A DNA stretch of 64,000 nt from positions 60,414,917-60,478,916 of the forward strand of contig CM059198.1 in NCBI GenBank assembly GCA_030323885.1, in the 5' to 3' direction. Of the stretch, positions 10,021-21,830 are shown one piece after another. Source of the stretch: Branchipolynoe longqiensis. Taxonomy: Eukaryota; Annelida; Polychaeta; Phyllodocida; Polynoidae. Each line of letters begins with the position of its first letter. The stretch's first letter is position 1. The notes under the pieces were generated by a model. It was not told the origin of the DNA. It saw nothing but the letters and a program-made list of their open reading frames with translations, and searched no databases. Position numbers and translations under genes: made by a program.

Positions 10021-10393
10021 TTGTTTAAATTTCCATTTGTTATTTTATGCCATCAAAATAGTTTATACTTCTAGCATTTGAATATTTGAGTATATAACAC
10101 TCCCACTTGAAATAAATGTCTATCCTGCATGCAAATGTTTGTATCTTTTAAACAATTTGATGGGGATTAAACTGGTTGTGAACGTAACTGTAATGTATCC
10201 TGCTTTACCCCTGCTTGTTATATCAGGGAATATGCTATTCCGAGAATACCAGAGTTTCACTAAGAAAACACTTTTTAGTGTTGGTATTTTGTAGTACCAT
10301 GAGTAGTAATATCAATTTCCTACAAAGCTGTATTAAAAGAAATTGAAGTTGAAGTCCCGTCTTTATTTCGCCAACAACCTAAAATTGGGAAAG
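10021..10393. other. AT-rich non-coding stretch
   Basis: Nothing recognised. Confidence 0.45.
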
Positions 10394-11037
10394 GCCCTGT
10401 CACACTATGACATAACGACATCGGCATAGGGAGAACTTGAAGAACGTTGAATTTCTCGGCGTAGTATGCAAATTTGGGCACAAGTGGAACATGGATGCAG
10501 AGTAGTTGACGAGAGCGTAGCGTCGGTAAAGCATAGTGATACCGTCATTCAACGAGAGAGGACAACTTCATTACGTTCACGGAACGTTATGGATGTTATT
10601 CCATCGCCAGAACTACGTTATGTGATGTTACATATGTCATGACATGGTGGCGAAACGTTGAACGTACGTTGAACATACGTTCTCCTGACGTTCTCCTGAT
10701 GTTATCCTGACGTTCCCATTACACCGTGTTTAATGTGGGTCAATGTAGTGGATTGTAGTTTAACGTAGTGAGCAGCGTTTGACTAACATCCGTTTAACGT
10801 CATTGACGTTCGGCGAACGTGTACAAAACGTACGGTGAACGTAAACCCTTCCGTTCGAGTTACGTCGAAAGTTTTGAACAGGTTCAAAACTTTGATGTGC
10901 CACGACATCACACGACGTAACGTGACGTAGCTCGATGTCAGTCTAACGTCATTCTGACGTCATCATGACGTAACCCAACGTACATCAACATAATGACGAG
11001 CCTTACGTTTGCTCATTATGTCGTAGTGTGACAGGGG
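10394..11037. mobile_element. Self-repetitive TIR element E3 (ACGTT words)
   Basis: The ends are CCCTGTCACACTATGACATA and the complement of CCCTGTCACACTACGACATA; 22 of the outer 24 bases agree. The interior is packed with ACGTT/AACGT words in both orientations (for example ACGTTGAACGTACGTT, TCCTGACGTTCTCCTGA, TGACGTCATCATGACGTAAC). It carries the same AGTTTTGAACA...TTCAAAACTTT central motif as E2. There is no ORF. ACGT content is far above the surrounding sequence. Confidence 0.8.
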
Positions 11038-12345
11038 TAGAAGAATATTATTTTCCTATGCATATTTCTTTATTGTGCATTTCTGTACTTAGGGGATCGG
11101 TGCGTAACATTTAATTGTTGTTATTAATAAATCATATGTCACATCCACACTTTGGGCTGGCTGATCAATTAGTTCTTGTTATTCTTACGACGATCACTAT
11201 AGTGCCATCGCTAACTTTATATGTAACTTAATATCTGCTACGCAACTTAGCAATTTACCTTGTGAACACTATATAATCATGCACATATGCACCGTGTCTT
11301 ACTTCGATGAGAGTAGAAAGACGACAAAAATCAGCTGCAAGACAATATTTCTGCCCCACCCACCCAGCAACAATATATATCGTGAATATAATAAGGTTAA
11401 GCATCTAAGGCCTCACATATAACACACACAACTTTCATATTTAGAACAAAATGAAATCTTATAAATACCAATACACTTCATATATTGAGTTTGTGTTGTT
11501 CAATTATGAAACCCCATATTTCTTCCTTAACAAAAATAGTTTTAACATTGCATTCAATGCAGGTTAAATTGTCTGTGATGCTCGGCAACACTGGTAATTT
11601 GGCACGCACACATAGCAAAAGCAGGCTCAGTAACCAAGGATGCTTTGCATGCTGCCACCTATCGAGAAACGATTGTATTAGTATATCCCTTGCGCGCCAG
11701 CGCCGCCTCTCTTCACTTTTAAGATACAAAACCTGATTATCCTCAGTAAACACTATCAGACTGCCATCTGCAGAGACCTTTTAAAACTAATTTCTCGCCC
11801 CTTATCGATAACTGTGTACAAGCCTATATTAGGCCATGTTCTGTGGCACTGAGCTCAGTTTGACACGGGCACAAGGAGGACACTGACTAGCCTTAAAACT
11901 GCCACCAACCCGACCCCACGTGGACACTTTCTAAAAGGGGCAAGGGTTAAAGCTTCTATGCCCTCACTGTATTATTGAACTTGTCGTGGAATTTGAACTT
12001 GTTGTTGAACAAAAAGGACTTACACTGCTGGAACTATAATAAATCCAACGTTAAACTAATTTGCTGTGTTGGTTGTCAAATTAGATGACATTCAGTCAGG
12101 TAGAATAATGCATGAATCTCCTCCGCTTCTATTTATACGCACCCAGACCTGTGGTTGACAGCCACTCTGTTGACAGTGAGCTTTCATTTCCGGCTCACTC
12201 TGGGTAACAGCTGCTGACTTCGCATGGTTCTGGGGTCATTCCCGACTACAAATCAGGCTGACAGGAAACTGCATCCGCCATGACAGCTCTCCATGTCTGT
12301 TGTCAACATGGCGGGAGTTGGGCGGGAAATGTGTGAGAGCGGGTT
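11038..12345. other. About 1.3 kb without a recognised feature
   Basis: AT-rich to mixed sequence. The longest frames (91 aa minus at 11478-11753, 83 aa plus at 11485-11736) overlap each other and show no domain. One could be a short exon, but I cannot support it. Confidence 0.5.
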
Positions 12346-12348
12346 GCT

Positions 12349-12668
12349 TGGTTGTTGGAGTGTTTACGCCCTGGCAATATCTAAGGTCATATCAGGATGG
12401 GGGTACCAACTTGTGACAGTGCACACTCATGGTGACTTCGTAGTGCTGCCCCTCTGGGAAATCAGGCTGCCAACACCATAACCCCATATCCCACTGAGTC
12501 ACATTATCCTGATACTGAGCCAACCAGTCATCGCTCTATCATATTAATGCCGAGCACCAAGCTAGGAAGCAACAAGTATCAATTCTGTAAATCATTGGTT
12601 TGAATTGAGCAGGAATTGAACTCCCGATCTCCTGCCCACTGCTCTACCGATTCGACCACTGCACCCGG
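12349..12668 (-). mobile_element. SINE-A copy, near full length
   Basis: Runs from the tail (TGTTTACGCCCTGGCAATAT) through body and linker to the inverted head ending CTCTACCGATTCGACCACTG. Confidence 0.9.
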
Positions 12669-12788
12669 TCGTGAGAGTGGGTTACGGTTGTTTGAGGCTT
12701 GATATACATATATGGACATTTTAATTTTCAGTTACTTTCAAGGACCAGATATGATGGCCGAATTAGCAAGAGAGCTGGCTAGCTTCCT

Positions 12789-15306
12789 GTATTATTTACA
12801 GTCTTACCGATGTCAAACTGATAAGTCTGTACAACTTACCAGTGTTAAATTTACAAGGCACTATTACTTACATTATTACCAGTGTCAAACTGATAAATCT
12901 GTACTACTTACAGACTTACCAGTGTCAAACTGATAAGTCTGAATTATGTACAGTCTTACCAGTGTCAAACTGATAAGTTTCTACTACTTACAGTCTTACC
13001 AGTGTTAAACTTACAAGTCACTATTACTTACATTATTACCAGTGGCAAACTGATAAGTCTGTATTATTTACAGTCTTATCAGTGTCAAATTTATAACTAT
13101 GTACTACTTACAGTCTTACCAGTGCCAAACTGATGAGTCTGTATTACTTACAGCTTTACCAGTGTCAAACTCAGAAGTCTGTATTACTTACATTCCTACC
13201 AGTGTCAAACTGACACATCTGCACTACTTACATTCCTACCAGTGTCAAACTGACACATCTATACTACTTACATTCCTGCCAGTGTCAAACTAACAAGTCT
13301 GTACTACTTACATTCCTACAAATGTCAAACAAACAAGTCTGTACTACTTACATTCCTACCAGTGTCAACCTGACACGTCTGTATTACTTACATTCATATC
13401 AGTGTCAAACTGACAAGTCTGTACTACTTAGATTCCTACCAGTGTCAAACTGACATGTCTGCACTACTTACATTCCTACCAGTGTCAAACTGACAAGTCT
13501 GTACTACTTACATTCCTACCAGTGTCAAACTGACAAGTTTGTACTACTTACATTCCTACCAGTGTCAAACTGACAAGTCTGTACTACTTAAATTCCTACC
13601 AGTGTCAAACTAACACGTATGTACTACTTACATTCCTACCAGTGTCAAACTGACAAGTCTTTACTATATACATTCCTACCAGTGTCAAACTGACAAGTCT
13701 GTACTACTTACATTCCTACCAGTGTCAAACTCACAAGTATGCACTACTTACATTCCTACCAGTGTCAAACTGACAAGGCTGTACTGCTTACATTCCGACC
13801 AGTGTTAAACTGACAAGTCTGGACTACTTATATTCCTACCAGTGTCAAACTAACAAGTCTGCACTACTTACATTCCTACCAGTGTCAAACTACCAAGTAT
13901 GTACTACTTATATTCCTACCAGTGTCAAACTGACAAGTTGTACTACATACATTCCTACCAGTGTCAAACTAACAAGTCTGTACTACTTACATTCCTACCA
14001 GTGTCAAACTGACTAGTCTGTACTACTTACATTCCTACCAGTGTCAAACTGACAAGTCTGTACTACTTACATTCCTACCAGTGTCAGACTGACAAGTCTG
14101 TACTACTTACATTCCTACCAGTGTCACACTGACAAGTCTGTACTACTTACATTCCTACCGCTGTCAAACTGACAAGTCTGTACTACTTACATTCCTACCA
14201 GTGTCAAACTGACAAGTCTGTACTACTTACCCTCCTACCAGTGTCAAACTAACAAGTCTGTACTACTTACCTTCCTACCAGTGTCAAACTAACAAGTCTG
14301 TACTACTTACATTCATACCAGTGTCAACCTGACAAATCTGTACTACATACATTCCTACCAGTGTCAAACTGACAAGTCTGTACTACTTACATTCCTACCA
14401 GTGTCAAACTGACAAGTCTGTACTACTTACATTCATATCAGTGTCAAACTGACAAGTCTGTACTACTTACATTCATATCAGTCTCAAACTGACAAGTCTG
14501 CACTACTTACATTCCTACCAGTGTCAAACTAACAAGTCTGTACTACTTACCTTCCTACCAGTGTCAAACTAACAAGTCTGTACTACTTACATTCATATCA
14601 GTGTCAAACTGACAAGTATGTACTACTTATATTCCTACCAGTGTCAAACTGACAAGTCTGTACTACATACATTCCTACCAGTGTCAAACTGACAGGTCTG
14701 TACTACTTACATTCCTACCAGTGTCAAGCTGACAAGTCTGTACTACTTACATTCATATCAGTGTCAAACTGACAAGTCTGTACTACTTACCTTCCTACCC
14801 GTGTCAAACTAACAAGTCTGTACTACTTACATTCCTACCAGTGTCAAACTGACAATTCTGTACTACTTACATTCCTACCAGTGTCAAACTAACAAGTATG
14901 TACTACTTACATTCCTACCAGTGTCAAACTACCAAGTATGTACAACTTATATTCCTACCAGTGTCAAACTAACAACTCTGTACTACTTACATTCCTACCA
15001 GTATCAAACTAACATTTGTGTACTACTTACATTCCTACCAGTGTCAAACTGACAAGTCTGTACTACTTACATTCCTACCATTGTCAAACTGACATGTCTG
15101 CACTACTTACATTCCTACCAGTGTCAAACTGACAAGTCTATACTACTTACACTCTTACCTTTGTCAAGCTCACGAGTCTGTACTATCTACACTCTTACCT
15201 GTGTCAAACTTTCAATTCTCTATTACTTACAGCTACATTCCTACCACTGTCAAACTCACAAGCCTGTACTACTTACACTCTAAGCAGTGTCAAACTTACA
15301 AGTTTA
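12789..15306 (+). repeat. 40-bp tandem array (about 60 units)
   Basis: The unit is TACTACTTACATTCCTACCA GTGTCAAACTGACAAGTCTG. Units at 13600-15150 are 80-100% alike and kept in strict 40-bp register (one single-base deletion near 13939 shifts the phase). Units at both edges (12789-13140 and 15150-15306) are more diverged, typical of homogenisation by unequal exchange in the centre. Variant units (CCTTCCTACC..AACTAACAAG and ATTCATATCA) recur at 14260-14330, 14550-14610 and 14750-14820, hinting at higher-order amplification. Not coding. Confidence 0.95.
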
Positions 15307-15550
15307 CCTTAAAAATTGATACTTGCCGCATCCTAGCCTGGTGCTCGGCATTATTAGGAGAGGGTACGGACTGGTTGGCTCAGTGCCAGGATAATGTGAC
15401 TGAGTGGGATATCAGGTCATTGCGCTGGCAGCCTGGTCTTCCAATAGGGCAGCACTCTAAAGTCGCCATAAGTGTGCACTGTCACAAGTCAGTACCCATC
15501 GTGATATGACCCTATAAGTTGCTAGGACGTAAAACAACAACACACAAACC
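15307..15550 (+). mobile_element. SINE-A copy inserted in the 40-bp array (head missing)
   Basis: It begins at the linker (TTAAAAATTGATACTTGCCG) and ends AACAACAACACACAAACC. Array units resume directly after it (TACTACTTACACTCTTACTG), so the SINE landed inside the array. Confidence 0.9.
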
Positions 15551-15600
15551 TACTACTTACACTCTTACTGGTCTCAAGCTCACTAGTCTATATTACGTCA
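15551..15600 (+). repeat. 40-bp array, terminal remnant
   Basis: About one diverged unit on the far side of the SINE. Confidence 0.75.
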
Positions 15601-15840
15601 AGTCGACTAGCATCAAAAACAGTGTCATAAACACAATGTTAACACACAAATCAGTCAGAAGACCAGGCAACCAGATATTTACTACATTAATTCATGAGAG
15701 TCCATTACCATGACGATTCTATTTGTTACATTTTATTTTCCTAATAAACTGTGGGCCAAATAATACCTTTGCTGCAAATATATTACCCCACCACTGAATT
15801 TAAAAAAAAACTAAACAATTGGATTCACACCTCTTCTGAT

Positions 15841-15905
15841 ACAACTCTCAGTAAACCGGAAATGCGAAAGAGGGCCTTCAAACTCACCAGTCTATCCTTT
15901 CTTAG
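15841..15905 (+). repeat. Direct repeat flanking a SINE, left copy
   Basis: ACAACTCTC..GGGCCTTCAAACTCACCAG..CCTTTCTTA, repeated at 16288-16357 on the other side of the SINE-A between them. Confidence 0.7.
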
Positions 15906-15916
15906 ACATATCACTG

Positions 15917-16283
15917 GGCACGGTGGCACAATCGGTAGATTCAATTCTTTTATTTTAACTCTCTAAGCGATGCTTATCTAGCTGGTCTCCAGAGGGTGGG
16001 CCTCACGTGTGGAAGGACGGGAGTTGGGTTGCTGATCGAGTCAAACTAATGATACTTGTCGCTTACTAGCCTGGTGCTCAGCATTAATGGGATAGGGCAA
16101 GGACTGGTTGGCTCAGTGTCAAGATAATGTGACTGAGTGGGATATCAGGTTATGGTGCCAGGGCCTGATTTCCCAGTGGGACAGCACTATAAAGTCACCA
16201 TGAGTGTGCACTGTCACACGTAGGTAGGTACCCATCCTAATATGACCTTAGATATTGCTAGGTCATAAAACAACAACCAATCT
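15917..16283 (+). mobile_element. SINE-A copy with about 50-bp insertion in the head
   Basis: The head begins GGTGGCACAATCGGTAGA. It is interrupted by AT-rich sequence ending CTAGCTGGTCTCCAGAGG, then continues GGGCCTCACGTGTGGAAGGA and the standard linker, body and tail. Confidence 0.85.
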
Positions 16284-16287
16284 AATG

Positions 16288-16357
16288 CAACTCTCTGGCA
16301 ACCAATCGGAAACGTGCAAAAAGGGCCTTCAAACTCACCAGCCTAACCTTTCTTACA
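16288..16357 (+). repeat. Direct repeat flanking a SINE, right copy
   Basis: See 15841-15905. The two are about 80% alike, too diverged and too long for an ordinary target-site duplication. Confidence 0.7.
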
Positions 16358-16728
16358 CAATCATAGCAAATCCAATATGGCGAGTTGGGGACCGCATCAT
16401 TGGATAGCAGGGCCAGTATGGATTTGATGGCTGGAGGTTGATACCAATAGAGACTGCGGCAGGAATTCATGGAAGAGCTTAGCGCTTGGTTCTAAGGATT
16501 CGCTGAAACCAGACAGTCAAAGTTGGATCCTAAAATGCCATCCCTATGTGCTAGCCATACCACGAAAGGCTTTCGATCATTATAACACAAATTCAGTGTT
16601 TACATAACAAAATATGCGCATGGAGAGTGATGCTACTTTGTTGTGTAGTTAATCATCAATCAATATGTTTGTTGGAAAGCTTGAGAACTGTTAGATGCTT
16701 ATTTTGGGAATCCTTTGCATACCCACCA
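16358..16728. other. Non-coding stretch
   Basis: No feature recognised. Confidence 0.45.
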
Positions 16729-17073
16729 GACAGGGTGGCCGAATGCGTAGAGTGTCCTTTTCCTGTTTTGGGAGTTCGGGAGATCCAAACCCATGAGTTT
16801 GTGACTTCTAATCATGGTTGAGTTAAACCAATGACTTGAAAATTGATACTTGCCGCTTCCTAGCCTGGTGCTCGGCATTATTAAGATAGGGCAAGGACTG
16901 GTTGGCTCAGTGTCAGGATAATCTGACTGAGTGGGATATGAGGTCATGGTGCTGCCGGCCTGGTTTCCCAGTGGGGCAGCACTATAAAGTTGCCATGAGT
17001 GTGCACTGTCACAAGTCAGTACCCATCCTGATATGAACTTAGATGTTTCTAGGACGTAAAACAACAACCAACA
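16729..17073 (+). mobile_element. SINE-A copy, full length
   Basis: The head GGGTGGCCGAATGCGTAGAG has a small internal expansion before the linker. The body and tail to GGACGTAAAACAACAACC are well preserved. Confidence 0.9.
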
Positions 17074-17179
17074 AATCCTTTGCATACCTAGCTACATATA
17101 CCACAACTGCTGCTAATGACCTTAGAATAAATAGGATGCCTCTGATTATTTCAAGACAATTTAATAGCTACGCAGGGTT

Positions 17180-17275
17180 TGAACCACACAATTTACAGAG
17201 TTAAGTATAATGAATTATTTAATTAAGTATATCATTCTTCAAAGTACAGAATTGTGTATCAGTATGTAAAATATT
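17180..17275 (+). repeat. Local repeat R5, copy 1
   Basis: CAGGGTTTGAACCACACAAT ... GAATTATTTAATTAAGTATA ... TACAGAATTGTGTATCAGTA. Copies 2 and 3 are at 17870-17970 and 18527-18620. Confidence 0.7.
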
Positions 17276-17869
17276 CTGATAAAATGCATTGGTGGGGAAT
17301 GTGAAAGGGTCTATAAAGGAATACAAATGGTATATTAATGTAAATGATGTATAGGGCCAGGTGCATGAATGTATTTATATCGTTGCTGGTGACTCTTTAC
17401 TTGTAGTCAATAGTCATTGTGTATTAGATAGATAGTGTGAAAGGGGCACTATTGTTAGTGTGTAAGGAGCTCAAGAGCTCTACTCACTACCCCCCTCCCC
17501 CCCAACTGTTAGTCATGGGTCACCACACACACACACATCAGGCAGGTGCAGGCCAAGCAGCACACAGCATGGTGGTGGTGGGTAGATACCAGTAGCCATG
17601 GTGACACAGGAATGCTTACTGTTCATTGGTGGAACTATAAATGCTTGTTGCTGATTGGAGATAATGGTCAGGTGGTATGCCATACCAGATCCATGTACCA
17701 CTATATAATAATAAACCTGAGGGTGCAAGCTCTCACTCTACTTTCACTCTTTATACTCTTGCTTTCTCTCCTTGCCTGTATTGATATCATATAGCCTGCC
17801 TGCATAAATTGCAACTGCCAGCCGACGACTTTACAAGTATCTTCACCTATATCATTCAATCAAGCTTAA
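17276..17869. other. Possible LTR-like segment or plain spacer
   Basis: It contains GAGCTCAAGAGCTC (17468-17481, a palindrome), a C-run, a CA microsatellite, then a TATA-like TATATAATAATAAACC followed by CTCTCACTCTACTTTCACTC at 17700-17755. That arrangement resembles an LTR promoter/R region. I found no matching second LTR, primer-binding site or TG..CA ends with duplication, so this remains speculative. Confidence 0.25.
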
Positions 17870-17970
17870 TCGCAATCCAGGTTTCAACTACACGATAAAC
17901 AGAGCTACTATTCTTGATTTATTTAATTCAATATATCAGTCTCTATAATACAGAATTATATATTAGTATC
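17870..17970 (+). repeat. Local repeat R5, copy 2
   Basis: Diverged copy (CAGGTTTCAACTACACGATA ... TATACAGAATTATATATTAGTATC-like) of 17180-17275. Confidence 0.6.
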
Positions 17971-18002
17971 TTCACCTAAATCATCCGATGGAACGTAATA
18001 GT

Positions 18003-18516
18003 GTAGTAGTCTGCACTGACCTCTCAGGCAAGGAGCCGCATATATAGGTAGGCGTGGGTAGTGTGGTGATATCAGGGAGCTTAGGTGATTTTATGATTAG
18101 CACACTGGCCTGGAATGCTAAGAGTAAGAGATGTGCGTTTGGGTCCCACTCTAGGCACAATATTTCCCATTTTCATCACCCCCCCCCAAAAACACTGGTT
18201 GCCGTGACTATGATCCTGCACAAGCTACACGCTGTATAGTTGTTGAACCTACCATGTGTATGTATATATGTAAGTGCATTGCCTGTATGTATGTAATTGT
18301 AAGCATTAAAGGACTTATAATTCCATGGGGATGAGTGTAGTAGCCTGCACTGACCTCTCCAGTAAGGAGCTGCATAGACAAGTAGACGTGAGTAATGTGG
18401 TGATATCTGGGAGCCTAGGTGGTGTAATGGTTAGCACACTATCCCGGAATGCAAAGAGATGTGCGTTCGAGTCCTGCTCTAGGCACAATATTTCCCATTA
18501 TCATCACCCCCAACGA
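18003..18516 (+). mobile_element. SINE-B tandem dimer
   Basis: SINE-B is a second tRNA-derived family. Each unit reads GTCTGCACTGACCTCTCAGG, GAGCC(A)CATAGACAGGTAGG, then a tRNA-like stretch GCCTAGGTGGTGTAATGGTT AGCACACTGG with box B-like GGTTCGAGTCC, and CTCTAGGCACAATATTTCCC ATTTTCATCACCCCC. A 7-bp acceptor-like stem (GCCTAGG with TCTAGGC, one G-T pair) can be drawn, and the D-arm matches tRNA-Gln-like sequence. Two units (18003-18190 and 18338-18516) are joined by a linker containing TGTTGAACCTACC, TGCATTGCCTGTATGTATGT and TAAAGGACTTATAATTCCA. Confidence 0.85.
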
Positions 18517-18526
18517 CAATAGCAAT

Positions 18527-18620
18527 GCAGGATTTAACAACACAATTTAAAGAGCTAAGTATAATGAATTATTTAATTAAATATATCATTCTTCAAAGTA
18601 CAGAATTGTGTATCAGTATC
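18527..18620 (+). repeat. Local repeat R5, copy 3
   Basis: GCAGGATTTAACAACACAAT ... GAATTATTTAATTAAATATA ... CAGAATTGTGTATCAGTATC, close to copy 1. The SINE-B dimer lies between copies 2 and 3. Confidence 0.7.
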
Positions 18621-19728
18621 TTCCCATAAATCTTCAAAATGGCCTCCATTTAACCGAATAGAAATTAGTTCGGTCAAACTGAACTGGTACCATTGGCTTT
18701 GAATGATTGAACTATTTATTAATCACTACAATTCTGAAATAGGTAGCGCAAGCAATTCTTGTTATGCATCATATTTGTTATTTAATTATTTATATATGAC
18801 TTCCTTACATGGAAACATGCCTACAAGGCTTCTGTTGTGTCTCACTCACGAAATGCAGTTCCCCTACATGGAATGTCTGCAAACTTCTTCCCGCCCACCA
18901 GAATAATAATAAAAAAAGGAGACAGGAAATGGCAATTTTAACCCTGTCATGATATTTTTTTTTGTTGTTGTTGTTTTTTTGTGACAACTTTTTTATTCTG
19001 CTCATAATGTGTAAACTCCAATGAGGGCGCTTGTTTTCAACCCTGGACAGCTGTGATACTGGATTGGTCTGGTCCCACACTCAGGAGTGTTTACCTGATC
19101 TTTCTCGGGCCAACCTTTTGCGGTTTTGGGTGTTAGTAGTTTCTATATTAGTTTTTTTGAATTTAAGACCTCAGCATACCTATTTAGTTTCTAACACAAT
19201 TCACAACACCTGTGTGTATATCCTTTTGTCTGAATGTAGCCTACAAATATCGTCTGGGCTGAATAATGTAAAATAATTATGCCATTATGCAACTATTACG
19301 ATCCCAGCAACGAGATACAGCGAAATATATGTAATTTTCTTGGAATTGTGCATGTTTCAATGGGAGCAGACGACATTTGAGATTTACTTGGAAGGGTTAG
19401 CAAAAAAAGGTCCATAAAGTTGGTGATCCCTGATATCACTTGGTCACACACTCTTCCTCCAGGGGGACAGGGGTTTTAGGGCGTACACAAAAGGGCACCT
19501 TGAGCGGCGAACCCACACTGCAGGAAGCGAAGCTGCAGGAGGAGTGTTCACTAACGATTCACTGATAACTAACGATTCACCGATCAATCCAACAATGGTT
19601 TCCCGCCAAATTTCCACTGGCGGCGAATCCAAGGCGAATGTCGGAACGCATGTTTATCAAATTAGCCTGGGTAATATAATACAATAATTATAATAATTAT
19701 TATGTAATATAATTCACTGTATAAGTAC
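18621..19728. other. About 1.1 kb non-coding, no gene seen
   Basis: AT-rich, with a T-rich run at 18955-18980 and one copy of GCAGACGACA at 19366-19375. Frames of 91 aa or less overlap both strands without domains. Confidence 0.5.
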
Positions 19729-20060
19729 CGGATGCGGCGGCCTAATCGGTAGAATGCAGGCTTCCCATGCGGAAAGGTTGGGAGTTCGAATCTCAGCCAA
19801 GTCAAACCAATGACTTATATCGTTGATACTTGTCGCTACCTAGCCTGGCGCCTGGCATTAATAGGATAGGACAAAGACTGGTTTGCACAGTATCAGGATA
19901 ATATGATTGTGTGGGGTGTCAGGTCATGGTGCCAGCAGCCTGGTCTCCCAGTAGGGCAGCACTATAAAGTCACCATGAGTGTGCACTGTCACAAGTCAGT
20001 ACCTGTCCTGATATGACCTTAGATATTACTAGGAGGTAAATTAACAACAAACAAGCAAAC
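19729..20060 (+). mobile_element. SINE-A copy, full length
   Basis: Head GGCGGCCTAATCGGTAGAAT, box B-like GGGAGTTCGAATCTC, full linker and body, tail AACAACAAACAAGCAAAC. Confidence 0.9.
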
Positions 20061-20465
20061 ACTGTAGGTGTATGCCTGCCGGCTTTTGTCGGCCGCCTGA
20101 AGCTAACAGGGTATTTCTCCTCTTCGGCTGCTAAAAAAAAAAAAATGAGGAAAGGGCCATCGTAGAAAGTGCAGGAAACGGACGTATGCGCATGAGCAAA
20201 GGCGTTAACCTGTTAAGGGCTTTTGTATGTTTTACATGTTATTTCCCGCTTAAAAAGACCATTTAATATTAGTCCAGATCTATTGCGACCACTTGAAGTA
20301 CCTTCTCTCTCCTGCCGCGTCCTCCTTCCAAGTTTAATCACGGTGAAGCCATTGCATGTCAAATAAATGGAAAACAAATATGGATAATTATAATGCATAC
20401 TTGCAAGAAACAAACAAATATCACGGCAGTAAAACAACAGGCAGAACAAAAACCATCACTTAGCA
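20061..20465. other. Non-coding stretch
   Basis: No feature beyond an A-run at 20130-20145. Confidence 0.4.
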
Positions 20466-20862
20466 AGAAACCACCCTCTATTCAATCCCCTCCTCCCCGT
20501 CTTACCTCCTCCCCTCCCCCCTTCCCTCGCTACGCCTTTTCTACTCCTCTGCTCTCTTCCCCCTCCCCACCGTTCCCTTTTCCCTGATTTAGCACCCGTT
20601 CCCCTTTTCCAACCTCCATCCTCCCTTTCCTACCCCACCTCCCCCTCCCCCTCCCCTCCTCCCTCCTCCCCTTTCCTTTCCCGCCCCTCCCTTTTCTCCC
20701 CCCCCCCATCCTTGCCCTTCCCCCTCCTCCACTTCCCCCACTTTTCATCCTCTCCGCTTCACCCCCCCCCCCCCCCCACCACCTTGCACCTTTTCCCAAC
20801 CCCTCCTGAACCTTCCCCACCCCCTCCCTCCCACCTACCCCCCCCCCGCCACACATACCCAA
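20466..20862 (+). repeat. Polypyrimidine (CT/CCCC) tract
   Basis: Almost pure C and T for about 400 bases (TCCTCCCCTCCCCCCTTCCC-type). Proline/serine-rich plus frames and glycine-rich minus frames are composition artefacts. Mirror-symmetric segments could form triplex (H-DNA). Confidence 0.9.
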
Positions 20863-21393
20863 TGGACGCCTCAACAACAAACCCTCCAGAGGACGCCTCG
20901 GTCGGGAAGTCACGAATCCCACTGCCCGCTTAGGGAACGGAAACAAATGAATCTTGGGGTGACGGCAGCAAAAGAAGGATTGGATAACGGCGCTAACAGA
21001 GCCCTATCTCCGCCACCAGGCGGGCAATTTTAGAACCTCCTCCCGCGCCCTCCCGCCAGAGGGCGCCAAGGGGCACGCGCTCACGGCACGGGGTAAACGG
21101 ATTTCTCTTTTCTGGCTGTCGATTCGTGGCTGATTAGAAAGGTTCTATCTTGTTTTCTTTTCAATACATTCACATTATAAGATTATTTTATTTACTTGAA
21201 TAAAATTTGCCTTTAACACTGAATTAAACATGAGGTGTTTTTTTCTCTTTGTTAGACATAATTCCATTTCGTTTTAAAGAGATATCATTCATGTTTCGCA
21301 TTAAAGCTCATTTAGGGGTCTTTCTGATAGGATCTATTAATAGCGTGTGTAAGCAACGGTGATTCAGCACCAAGCAACACAAAACCATATGCT
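20863..21393. other. Non-coding stretch with short GC-rich part
   Basis: 20920-21090 is GC-rich (CTCCCGCGCCCTCCCGCCAG, GGGCGCCAAGGGGCACGCGC) before returning to AT-rich sequence. It could hold a promoter or exon of a neighbouring gene, but nothing identifies one. Confidence 0.3.
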
Positions 21394-21396
21394 TTA

Positions 21397-21830
21397 TGCC
21401 TGGCACACACCTCCCATATAAAACCTAAAACTGCCCGTTTCACAATTAAGTTTGAGTTTTAGTCGGTTCCAGTCTTTAGGTGTGTGACACCCTACCGCCT
21501 CGCGCACACCTCCCGTATACGATTCACGTGCTAAGACTTGGACGGCAAACGGACAGTGGGTATCACACATATGCCATATAAGATACGACTGATCACTCAC
21601 ATATACCGTTTCTCGAATGGCCCGATTCGTTTTTCGAATGTCTTGTGATTCGAGTCTTAAGCACTAAAACTGAGTTTCATGTCGTGAATCGGAAGCATTA
21701 GCAGTCGGTATATGTGTGTTATCCCTGTTGTCAGTTTTAGTCGGGTAACGGGATGGGTCGGGTTGTGACGGGTCGCGTCGGGCAGTCAGTTTTAGTGCGT
21801 GAATCATATACGGGAGGTGTGTGCCAGGCA
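21397..21830. mobile_element. Self-repetitive TIR element E4 (TTA duplication)
   Basis: Ends TGCCTGGCACACACCTCCCA and the inverted TGCCTGGCACACACCTCCCG are near-perfect over about 23 bp and flanked by TTA at 21394-21396 and 21831-21833. The interior repeats GTTTTAGTCGG, CGGGTAACGGGATGGGTCGG, GATTCG and TATATGTG-type words and holds a second internal end-like block (CGCACACCTCCCGTATACGA) near 21500. No ORF. A 3-bp TTA duplication is typical of PIF/Harbinger-type transposons in general. Confidence 0.85.

Noticed and set aside
12789..15306. CRISPR array
   Set aside because: The 40-bp units are contiguous with no unique spacers, and the context is a eukaryotic genome.
17276..17869. Solo LTR of a retrovirus-like element
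   Set aside because: The TATA-like and CT-rich pattern is suggestive, but no TG..CA borders with target duplication and no second LTR were found.
20920..21090. CpG-island-like promoter
   Set aside because: Only about 170 bp are GC-rich and no adjacent first exon or conserved coding sequence is visible.
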